A stretch of DNA of 64,000 nt from positions 43,018-107,017 of the IMG/VR virus record IMGVR_UViG_3300031857_000054; one strand, written 5' to 3'. Within the stretch, counting starts at the first letter, position 1, and each line of letters opens with the position of its first letter. The notes below the pieces were generated by a model, which saw only the letters and a program-made list of their open reading frames with translations, was not told the origin of the DNA and searched no databases. This DNA is from a virus. Position numbers and translations under genes: made by a program. This document shows, in pieces, positions 42,801 to 52,600 of the stretch.

Positions 42801-45800
42801 AAGAGCTGATAGCTATGTCTGAAGAGGCAGCTAAGACAATAGACCAGTATAAAAAGAAGTCTGATTTCTACAGTCAATTAACAGATGAAGATAAAAAAGG
42901 AGTTCTTGACAATAGTATTAATGGTAAGTTACAGTTAACTCGTTTTGCTAGAACGGAAGACATAGAAAACTTAGGATCAAATCTTGAGGACTATGCGGCG
43001 ACGGTTGTTGCAAGTAGAAGACCTGGTTACTTTGTTGAAAGTATTAGACAGTACAGAGATAACGTCAAAAAGATTAAAGATGAAAGAGAGCAGGCCGAGC
43101 AAGATGCAATTGCAGGAGGCACTTATAATCCTTTAGTTGACGCTATAGAGAACAAAACTCCCACCACTACTCCTACTAGTATTACATCACAAGATGAACT
43201 TCAAGGAGTATTAGCACAAGCTGTCATGGCTCCAGACAGAGGCGGAGACTTAGTTGCTTATTTTAATGGATCATTTGATCAGCAGTTAGAAGCAATTGAA
43301 GCAGATACAGAAAGAGTTACTGCAATGTACTTAGAGTCAGTATCTAGCTCAGGACAAAGTGGTGACACTATAGAAATGCAACCTGATGGTACTGAAGAAA
43401 TCAGTACTCAAGAAAGAGATCCTATAGACAACGATAAGCGAATTGCGGACTTAACAGAAGAACAGCAAGATGAGTTGGCTGAGATGCTTGCTGAACTTAA
43501 TAATCAATACGATGATGTTTTAGAAAGAAAGCAAACTATTGCTAAGGTAGTTGGAACTGCTATAGACGCTGTAGCACCTAGCGAGATAATGGGAATGACT
43601 GATGCAGCTGCTCAGACAGAAGCTTACACAGAGTGGGTTAAAGACTTACTTACTAAAGTAACAGAGGAAGCAGAAGCTGTTAGGCAAGTTATGGCTGATG
43701 ATACTTCTTTAGCTCAGAGTGTTTTCTACGACAAGATATCTTATCTTGAATATAAAGCAGACAATAAAGAAAAAATTGACAAGAAGTTAGCTGAGATTAA
43801 AAAAATTAAAGAAGAGAGAAAAGCTGCTGAAACTCCAACTGTAGAAGAAACAAGAAATAATGTAACTGCTAAAGAGAAGTCAGAGGAAACTGGCAAAGAA
43901 GTTAGCATTGAAGTTCCAGAGTTGATTCAATCAGATGTAACTCCAGAGTTTGCACAAGGTCTTACTGCGTTGGAAACTATGCCAAAGAGTAGACTTACAG
44001 CAACAGCAAGTCAAGCAGCAGGAGATATTGTTACAGATGAAGAGTACAATGCCCAACGTGGTGTTGTTATTCAAAACCTATTAGGAGAAGTTCTAGGTTC
44101 TACTTCCTTGGATTCTGCTTTGGCTAAGATGTACTCTATTATGGAGGCGGCCGAAGTATCAGTAGAAGAGAAAGCAAAAACCTTAGAGTTAATGAAGAAG
44201 GTTGCAAACAGTGAGCCTGTGCTTGAAGAGGACTACACTCACATGTTTGAGTTACTTTTAATCAAAGCAAACCTTGACTTAGCAAAGCTTAAGTTTACAG
44301 GTCCCGAAGCAGAAGTTGAGGTACCAGCAATAGTAGCAACACAGGTTGACGAAAGAACTGCCGAAGAGATAGAAAGAACTACTGCCATTCCTGCTCCTGT
44401 AACTAAGAAAGCAAAGACTAAAAAAGTAGAGGCTAAGATTAGTTTACCTGCAGAACAACCTACTGCTGAAACAAATGTTATTGATACACTAGCAAACAAT
44501 CAAAAGATTGTAAGTGAAGTTAAAGTAGAAGTAGCTACAACAGAGGAAGCAAAATCTGAAGTACAGAGTAAGAATCAAATAGTAAGTACTAGTAAAATAT
44601 ATAGGCCTGGTGACCCAAATGCTAGAACTGCAGAGCATTTTACTATCCAAGAAAAAATTATTGAGTCTGTAGACAAAGAGTTTAGGACTGTTAATACAGC
44701 AGTAGTAGATTTGTTTACTATTGTGGAGCAAGTCTTAGGAGCAGAAACTTTAGTTAAGATGGAAGAAATCTTTGACGAAGTACAATCTAAACCTACACCA
44801 GAAAGACTGCAAGAGTTACGTGGGCAGTTCTTAAAACTATTCCCTGCAAACTTTATGGATATTGGGAAAATTGAATATATGTTTGATACTCAGATGGTTA
44901 AGAATGTTTCTCAGTCTGACTTAACACAAGTTAATGAAAGAAACCTTAATGCTACTGAAACTGAAATTTACCAGGTAAACAAAGGAAGAAAAGTTCCAGA
45001 AGTAAAACTAAAAGATGGTCGTATCATAAAAGATACTGTAGTAAGAGAGAGTAATGGAAAATTACTTTTGTTAAAAGCAGTAGATGTACTGGATGCAAAA
45101 GGTAAACCGATTACAGATAAAGAAGGTAAACCTATTGTTGATAAAACTTGGATTCGTTTTGAGCAAATAGCAAATCCTACTGAGATACTTGCCTACCCAA
45201 TAATAGGAACAGAGCCAATGACTTTTACTGCTTTAAATGTACTAACGTTTACAGTATTAGATGGTGATGGAAAAGTTCAGAAGTATAACAACAATGGGGA
45301 TAAGACAGAGTCAGGTAATAAAGTATTGATAACTTATTTGCCTACAAGTAAAGGAAAAGCAAATCCTACCCCACAGCAAAAAGCATTTGATACTATGAGG
45401 AATTCAGTATCCCAAGGAGAAAGAGTAGTACACAATGTAAAGATTACAGGACCTAGTGATAGTGATTCTGAAGTTACAATGCCAGACAAAACTGTTAAAA
45501 AAGGAAACTATGGATTTACATTCAGTACAGAAACTTTAACCCCTGTAGATAAGACATTACCTATAGCAGAAGTTGAAGAAGAAAAAGCAGTTACTCAAAT
45601 TATTGCAAATAAAGGGAATCAACAAGATTCTGTAAATGCTTTAGAGGTTCTAGTAAAGAAAGCTAAAACTATACCAGATCCTTCTAAAGAAGGTTACTTA
45701 ATTGACGGAGAAAGATATGAGCGTCAGTCAGGCTTCACTAGACGTGTTATGGGTAAGACTCAAGTAGATACAGAAGATTCTGTTATCAACATGGAAAAGG

Positions 45801-46687
45801 GAGCTGCTGTAGGTAACTTGTTAGACATCATTGGACGTGATGTTCTTGGAGGTCGTACCGTAAAATCTTTGAGTGAGTATATCAAAGAAGCAGAAGGTAT
45901 GGGTAAATCTCTGAGAGAAGGTAAAGGATACAAACTTGAGTTTACACAAGAACAGTTTGATGCTTTAGTAGCAGAACTAGAAAGTGTTAAAAAAGAACTT
46001 ACTCGTCAGGGATACAAAGTATATACTGAAGGACTTGTAATCTATCGTAAGTACACTCAGGAAGAAAAGGTAGCTACAGGTTTTGCTGGTGTTGCAGGTG
46101 CTATGGATATTGTAGCAGTAGACAAAGACGGAGGTGTTCATATCATTGACTTCAAGAACAAGAAGTTTAAGAATACTCAAACGTTTAAGTCAAGCATGTA
46201 TAACTCCAATGAACGTTTCCCTTCTAACATTAGTAAGTGGGGTACGCAGCAAACTGCATACGGTGTATTATCAGGTGACTTTGGTTTACCTATTCGTTCA
46301 ATTAATATCTTAGCTTTTGCTTCTCAGTATGAAGAAAGTAATGGAGTTATTACAGTTAATATGTTGAGTAAAGGTAGTGACCAGGTTCCTGTGTTAGCAC
46401 AGAACAAGAGTGACATTTCTGACTCAATTATTAGATTAAAATATGATAGCAAAATTGCTGCACAAATTAATTCACGTACAGTAAAGCCTACTCCTCAACC
46501 ACTTAACAAGGAAGCTGATAAAGTACAACTAGAGACTATCAAAGAAAATGTTCCTGATTTGACTGATTCAGAAGCTAGAAACGCTAGTCTTGTATTATCT
46601 TCGCTAGGTATGAATTTAAACAATGTAAAATCTGGTTTAGATTCTAAAGACGAAAATCCCACCACTAAAAATCCCCCTACCTGTTAA
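39833..46687 (+). CDS. Giant virion protein with C-terminal PD-(D/E)XK nuclease-like domain
   Basis: This 2284-residue protein is probably packaged and ejected. The N-terminal half is mostly helical; around residues 620-660 there are Gly/Ala-rich hydrophobic stretches (GGEMLPLIVGSMYGGGAIAGG) that could interact with membranes, followed by a conserved-looking EEGIEEVSAELM. The C-terminal domain (about 1960-2210) fits the PD-(D/E)XK nuclease fold: a helix with EKGAAVGNLLDIIGRD, a VYTEG strand with Glu (about 2077), AMDIVAVD with Asp2092, and HIIDFKNKK with Asp2106 and Lys2108. These are the positions of the E-D-(D/E)xK catalytic set. It may cut host DNA or process phage DNA after entry. It is followed after two bases by the RNA polymerase gene. 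Confidence 0.65.
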   Translation: MYTPGTIKAIGLMSKGVSSDRAFAEGRNIDLQAAQTRINFYTQESLKSSMLTSLPSTASSTNINTPGVASTTPAKVTNPTPSTTISKTWDDMIKEGYKRNTGDGSYLANAPGMVQAPVATGSQKKLKTFFDDRYMPTQKELEQQKNIEVKDDLLYIENSLKNNGWGVKNANEGIQVAAQRTASILSKPVSETSLVGDLTSMLTPEKQAEVKEQEKQRVKSFETSASNYFKSTSIPDLVKTKKLLYTDIDGQLKDLEEQSKYWSQSAIRSGDQQSIKDSQERVGKITAKKLELNKLKNSLEDTYEKRVTAIKSKETVGALEQLRTNFKTDEDFLKSLDSFKNKAGGLATVSSDFTKVLKDIYNENYLDRALTEADIETGGKKVINEIALQRFLEGTPLTTGALGEVNESRYDGFKGDLIKSHLQLGQGITTELTNKVITAVKRQEQLVKEAESSTITPNRLQEIQKEISVLQQSVDFNKKLIDKTSEIHNPEAFKTNKELTNFLGTYVEREEKKEALSKFYFKQDYGVAKGAYIVGRTGQKVAQGVAQQFLGNIIEGLGGATGWEWLETKGRRFNNAVTVEELVNFDKVNSRGQYQTTADFIFEDAEGNREYNPSALVFQGGEMLPLIVGSMYGGGAIAGGAGRLMARNLKTLTAKGMMSSARAAQFTGTLAKTGSYRAAFQNVTAASKNPLVQQLSARVPNAMSMTAIVYPQQFVATYRDLYEKGVENARTKAHAIASISTGIEVLTENIFPDMKYLDDFAEKGIFGKAWVGSYQQYRTLYGNVFGDAFSPTTLDYLATRSLNLAGKGASVGRFMLARGTEEGIEEVSAELMNFFADNEGLANLKGEPAKELTVDGLITAFSGSYFTFPIGAGKQIKAHNENRKYGEMYDIMLNAQYYKNKIDQELKAGKITADKAATALGKIQELEAIEKEYGVRNLKNLDNKKLEQLTDLMEDQHLQFDYFKNILKKNSIDEKLTSLDKQTYTEDQKKELIAMSEEAAKTIDQYKKKSDFYSQLTDEDKKGVLDNSINGKLQLTRFARTEDIENLGSNLEDYAATVVASRRPGYFVESIRQYRDNVKKIKDEREQAEQDAIAGGTYNPLVDAIENKTPTTTPTSITSQDELQGVLAQAVMAPDRGGDLVAYFNGSFDQQLEAIEADTERVTAMYLESVSSSGQSGDTIEMQPDGTEEISTQERDPIDNDKRIADLTEEQQDELAEMLAELNNQYDDVLERKQTIAKVVGTAIDAVAPSEIMGMTDAAAQTEAYTEWVKDLLTKVTEEAEAVRQVMADDTSLAQSVFYDKISYLEYKADNKEKIDKKLAEIKKIKEERKAAETPTVEETRNNVTAKEKSEETGKEVSIEVPELIQSDVTPEFAQGLTALETMPKSRLTATASQAAGDIVTDEEYNAQRGVVIQNLLGEVLGSTSLDSALAKMYSIMEAAEVSVEEKAKTLELMKKVANSEPVLEEDYTHMFELLLIKANLDLAKLKFTGPEAEVEVPAIVATQVDERTAEEIERTTAIPAPVTKKAKTKKVEAKISLPAEQPTAETNVIDTLANNQKIVSEVKVEVATTEEAKSEVQSKNQIVSTSKIYRPGDPNARTAEHFTIQEKIIESVDKEFRTVNTAVVDLFTIVEQVLGAETLVKMEEIFDEVQSKPTPERLQELRGQFLKLFPANFMDIGKIEYMFDTQMVKNVSQSDLTQVNERNLNATETEIYQVNKGRKVPEVKLKDGRIIKDTVVRESNGKLLLLKAVDVLDAKGKPITDKEGKPIVDKTWIRFEQIANPTEILAYPIIGTEPMTFTALNVLTFTVLDGDGKVQKYNNNGDKTESGNKVLITYLPTSKGKANPTPQQKAFDTMRNSVSQGERVVHNVKITGPSDSDSEVTMPDKTVKKGNYGFTFSTETLTPVDKTLPIAEVEEEKAVTQIIANKGNQQDSVNALEVLVKKAKTIPDPSKEGYLIDGERYERQSGFTRRVMGKTQVDTEDSVINMEKGAAVGNLLDIIGRDVLGGRTVKSLSEYIKEAEGMGKSLREGKGYKLEFTQEQFDALVAELESVKKELTRQGYKVYTEGLVIYRKYTQEEKVATGFAGVAGAMDIVAVDKDGGVHIIDFKNKKFKNTQTFKSSMYNSNERFPSNISKWGTQQTAYGVLSGDFGLPIRSINILAFASQYEESNGVITVNMLSKGSDQVPVLAQNKSDISDSIIRLKYDSKIAAQINSRTVKPTPQPLNKEADKVQLETIKENVPDLTDSEARNASLVLSSLGMNLNNVKSGLDSKDENPTTKNPPTC

Positions 46688-46689
46688 CA

Positions 46690-49600
46690 ATGAACGCTTG
46701 TAGCATAAAAGGAACGCCCTACGAAGAAGAGTACAGACAGTTTATGTCTGAGGGTCGAATGATATTTGCATGGAATAAAAACAATGAACAGCCTCTAGAT
46801 AAAATAAAAGTAGGTAATGAAGTTGTAGAAAATCCATTGTACACCGAGTTGATGGCTCATCCTATTACACAAGGTAATAGGACAGAGGCATTAAAAATCA
46901 TTGCCGAGACATTTCAAAGCGACTTTACAAGTAAGTATACTCCAGGAGATAATGGACAGTTTTCTTTAGTTCAAGTTATAGATTACCTACAGCAAAAACA
47001 AAAGAGAATTGAGGATGCTTTAGCTCAGAAGATACAGAGTGTAAACGTAACTACAAGTAAAAGTATTAACTTCTATGAGGCTCAGATTAACGGAACCCCG
47101 ACAGAGATTCACTTTAGTGATGCTGAAGGACAAGAAATCTTTGAAACCTTTGAGTACATGCTTGGTGAGTATGGTAGTTGGGCTGAAGTACAACAACAGT
47201 TATTAAGTCATAAGAATAACCTAATCTCTAAGATTGATCCCAACAACGCTACTAGTATAGACATTAAACAACTAAAGGCATTGGTAGAGATATCAGAAAA
47301 CTTTGAGTTGTTTAGAGATTGGTATGAGGACCAAGAAGGTGTAGTAGGTATAGAAGAACTCGAAGCTGAATTAGGAGAGAGTCAAGACTGGAAGACTAAA
47401 GAGAAGTCACAGAAAGAAAGAGCAAGTAAAAGAATCCTTGCACTAGTAACTTCACTGCCGTCTTATAGAAAAGCAAGTGTAGGAGAATACAACTTTGCTG
47501 AGGAGAGACCATACAAAAGTGATGAGAAGGTAATAATCCAAGGAACATTACTAGGTTTACCTAAGTCTGGTGACTTCCAAAAGAACTGGAACTTGTTGAG
47601 TACAGCTTTATCGGGAATTACCGATTATACAAAACAATATGATGAGATTGCAATCTTAGCAAAAACTCATCCTCAGTTTAACAATCTACTAAAAAAGATT
47701 CCTAACCCACGTGTAGCAAACAGTACAAAGACAATCAAACAAATTATGTTTGCTATGGGACTAAAGAGAATCTTTAGTAACCCAGAAACAATAGCTGTAT
47801 CCCTTGACGTAAGTAAGAAAGGTAACTCTGTGTTTGTTACCCAACAGATAAAAGGATTCAGAAACATCAAGAACCTATTCAATCAATTAGACAAAAACTA
47901 CTTTGCGTATAACAAAGACTACGCAATGGTGGGAGATACTGGTACAGAGTTTAACGTAGATAAATTTGTCTCTGACTTTTCAAATCTGTTTTCTAATGAT
48001 GTAGCTAAAGCTGCACTCATGATGAAGGATGTAAAGAAGAAGAAAGAACTTATCAAAGGTTTGTTTACTGGTCCTAATAAAAGTTACTACATCAATGAGT
48101 TTACTAAGTTGTTAAATGCACTAGGAGTAGGGTTATCTAATAAAGAGTATTTACTGCCTTCTAACATTGGTACAACAACTGAAATGTATGCTGAGTACTT
48201 TGCAAGTTTCTCAAACATCTTTGCTAAGTTAAGACTAACTGCTCAAATCAATAGTGAACTTTTAAAGAACAGTAGACCTACAATCAGTATTAAAGGTCCT
48301 TTGGCTTACATAGCAAATGCTGATGCGGCTGTTTTTCCTGATGGAAAGAACCCTTCTGAGGATGTTAAAGCGGCAGCACAACAACTTGTTTCTGATAGAA
48401 AAACTCCATTCAAGATAGAAGGAGTATTTGGTTTCCTACAGAAGAAGCAATCAGAATTAACAAGACTCGTAGAGTACATTAGTTCTTATGATATAGAACT
48501 TCGTCCTAGTTCTTACTTGACTGCAGAAGACAAAAAGAAGTTTATAAGAGGCCCATGGTTTTACTTGACTCAAAACACAAAAGCTGTTAATGAGGCTAGT
48601 AACTATGAAGAGTTAATTACAACTCCAGGTTTTGAAAGATTTGACTACCGCAAGAATCCAGATATTCTTGGATCTGTTTGGTTGACTCGTCTATTTGGTT
48701 TACCTAAAACTGTTAGAGAGATTGAAAGTCGTCCCCTCAATAGTTATAAAAAACAAGAGAAGTTTGGACTTCCTGTAAACCTTGAAATTAGAGACTTCAA
48801 TGGTATAGAGTTCAAGAACATGGGAGAAAAGGTAGGTAAAACTACCACTAACCTACATCCTGGTGATAAAGTTATGCAGGACTTTATGAGTTTCTTTCAA
48901 AGCACAGAGATGGAGAACATCCGTTTTGGAGACAAGTCAAGTTCATTTAGCATTTACTTCAGTAACCCTGTACTTGGAGAGAAGATATATGTCCCTATCT
49001 CTACTAGTAGATTAGAAGGAAAGCCTGATGGTGACGCAGAGATAAGTGCTAAGCAGCAATTCCTAGATACAATGACAGGGTATTTGCAATCTGAGTTCAC
49101 TAGAGTTTTGGATTTGATTAGTAACCCTCAGTCAGCAAATACTACCTATCAGAAGTACGGTAAGAACCTATTTATCTTCGGAGAGATTCTACCTGATATA
49201 GCAGACAAAGTAAAAAATGCAGAGACAAGAGAGCAACTAGTTAGTTTGTACGAACTTGCTGTACAATCACTTCCTGCAGCTTTAGATAACTATTTTAAGA
49301 AAGAAGCAAGTAATCTTGTACGTACTATGGTTAAGACTATGTCTTTGCCTATAGACAGACAATCTAGACCTACTGATGAAAGAACTAGATTGTTGAGTAC
49401 AGTTGCATCTTTGAATAAGTTAAAGTTTGTTAACAGCCAGTTACTTCCAAAAGGCTATGACTTAAAAGTAACTGCAAATAACCTACAGTATCTTGCTGAG
49501 TTGTACATAAAGAATGGATTCATCAACAACGTAGAGTTTATGAAATTCTTTGTAGGTGACTTAGCAAACTTCAATAAGACAGACAAAGATGCTCGTGAGG

Positions 49601-52600
49601 TATTTAAACGTATTCCTTTTACTTCTTCTCCTGGAACTCCTCCATATTGGGATAGCGCTTTACAAGAATTTTTCAAAGAAGATGCTAACCAAGATTCTTT
49701 AAGTAGAATCTACACAGGCACATCACACGCATTTAGTCCTATTGTAAGAACTGTAGTATACAACGATATACTTACGTTTGAGGCAGACGAGTTTGAGAAG
49801 TATAAAGAAGTCTATAACAGTGGTCTATGGGATTCTCTTTCAGAGAACGAACGTTACGAGTATGATGCATACGTAAACAAAAGTGACGAAGAGGCAAATG
49901 CTCAAGGTGTAGTTACTTTAGATTTCTACAGAAACTATCTTATTTCTATTGAAGGTTGGAGTGACGCACAAGAAAAGTCATTCAATGACCAAGTAAGGAT
50001 AGCTCAGATTACCCAAGACCTAAAGAACAATCCTGCTAACGCACAAGACTTAATAGAAGAGCGTAGAGGACTTATTGAAAAGACAGGTAACGTACCATTC
50101 CCTCCTCTTAAGTTGGGACACTATGGACCTATAGTAGAAGATCCAAAGTTGAATGCTTTACACAAGTATTCTTTGGTTCCACTAATACCGAGTGCAATCA
50201 TTGGCAAACAACTTGAAAAACAGTTAGAGTTAATGTATCAGAACAGAGTTGACTATTATACTTTTAAATCTGGTTCTAAGATGGCTAACTACGGAGAGAT
50301 GTTAGATTTCTACAAAGTAGCTGAAGATGCTGATGGCAATCAAATGAAAGTAATGAATGATGCTCTTTCTGATAGGAACGTAACATCTATTCACTTACAT
50401 AACCTAAGACAGCAGCAGTACCAAGCACCTAAGTTTAAAGGAGAAAGTACTCTATCAACTCAGATGATGAAGTTGGTATTTGGAGATTTCTATGAGTTTG
50501 GTGAACTCTCTACTGATTTTACAGAACCTACTAGACAGTATGTAAGTAGTTTGTACGATAGGTTTAAGACTTCGTTGAACGACTTAGTTAAGTTTGAGCA
50601 AGTACGTCTAGAAAGAAAACTAGGAGTAACTAGAAACGCTGAAGGTAAGATAGAAAACATCAATCAACTTCAGTTGGCAAACTACCTTGCAAAAGAGTTT
50701 GAAAAGAAAGAAGTATCAGAATCACTTCGTAAGTATATCCAGGTAGATGATAAAGGTAACTTTAAGTACCCACTAGACGCTATCAATGACAGAAGTCAGA
50801 TAGAATCTATGTTGTTGAATCTAATCAACAGCAAAGTTATTAGTCAAAAAATCTTTGGAGAAAGTTATATTCAGATTGCAGGTTCTGGATTTGAAGCATC
50901 ACGTTTTGCTAAACCTACTAAAGAACAGTTAGAGAAGTATGGTGCAAACGACTTACAGTTCTACAGAGTAGATCCTGTTACAGGTGAGACTCTTCCTATG
51001 GAAGTAAGAGTAGGATTCAATCCTGAGAAACATAGCGGTTTACTTAAACTTATGTATAAGGAAAAACCAGTGGGTACTCTTGAGAATCTAAATGAGATTC
51101 TTAAGTCAGACAATCCATTGGCTCTTAAGTTTAAGGAGAAGTACAAAGAGCAGTTGACTATGGTTGGAGTACGTATTCCTGTACAAGGATTCCAATCAAT
51201 GGAACATGTAATTGTAAAAGAGTTTCTTCCAGAGTCTGCAGGTGCAATTATGATTCTTCCTGCACAGATTGTAGTTAAATCAGGGGGTGACTATGACATT
51301 GACAAACTTACTTTCTTTGAAACAGCGTATGACGAAAATGGTAACGTTATCGATAAAGCATTTGACTTAAAAGACTACGAGAGTAAGTTAGCTGAGCAGA
51401 GAGAACTTAAGAAAGAGAAACAACGTTTGTTAGGAATCCTTAAAGTAATCAAGGATGAGATGAACGAGAACGAGGCGTATGCTCAAAGAGAAGACTTAAA
51501 GAAAGAGTTAAAGAAGTTAGACGCTGAAGTAAAAAAATCACTAAAGAATCTTAACGGCCTACTAAATAGAGAAGAGTTCACAAAAGAAGACAAAGAAAAA
51601 GGACTCGACGAATTATCTGAAAGTAAGTATGCTTTAATGAGAGCAGTAGCTGACTTAAGGTCATTTGATGGGAAGAACGATACTAAAGCCTTAAATGTAA
51701 TGTCTGCTCTTAGAAAGGACTTAGCAGAAGTTAATAAGAAGATTAATCAAGTAGACGATTATAAAAAAGGCATAACTAACAACCTAGTACAAACTCTAAA
51801 AGAAGTATTGTCTATTGGTGAATTGTATGACCACTTAGTAGTTCCTAACAATAATAACATCCTTACCCAGTACACAGGTAAGAGTAGACCGATTAGCACC
51901 ACTCAGGTGTTTAATCCTATGACCTCTTGGAGAATCTACGCAGAGAACATCTTGTCTAAAGATGCTTTGGGTATCGATGCTAAGATTAACACTATGCAAA
52001 AGGAGTTTCAAAGAGCTAATCTTAAGTTCAACAGTAAACTCCTCAATGCCTACTATTTTCCATCAAACAAAGATGCTGAAGGTAACATACAACTAGGAGG
52101 CAAGAAAGACCAAGCAGGTAATCGTATATCTAAAATCCTAAGTGAGTTTATCAATGGTCACGTAGATATTGCAAAAGAAGATTGGATTATTCTTTTGGGT
52201 ATGAACCAAGAGACAAGTCCTCTAGCGCATGCTATGATTCTTGCAGGTACTCCTGTAAAAACAGTTATTGACTTTATTAAGTCTAAGCCAATACAATTGA
52301 TATTGGAGTTATCTAATCGTCCTGTAATCAACCAGAAACTAGACAAGGCATACTTTAGCAAGAACTCTGCTATTGTTTCTCTAATAAAAAGTATAGCATA
52401 CGAGATTACAGATCCAGATATTTCTAAAGAACTACAGTTAATAGCTAAGAATCAGACTGACAATCGAGTAAAAGGAAAGAAAGCATTAGGACAATACATT
52501 GAAACGTTGTTAAGTAATCCTAAGATAAACAAGTACTTAACTAATTTCAATCCAGAAGTAACACTAGTACCTGAAGAAACAGCCTTAAGAGACTTAGCTT

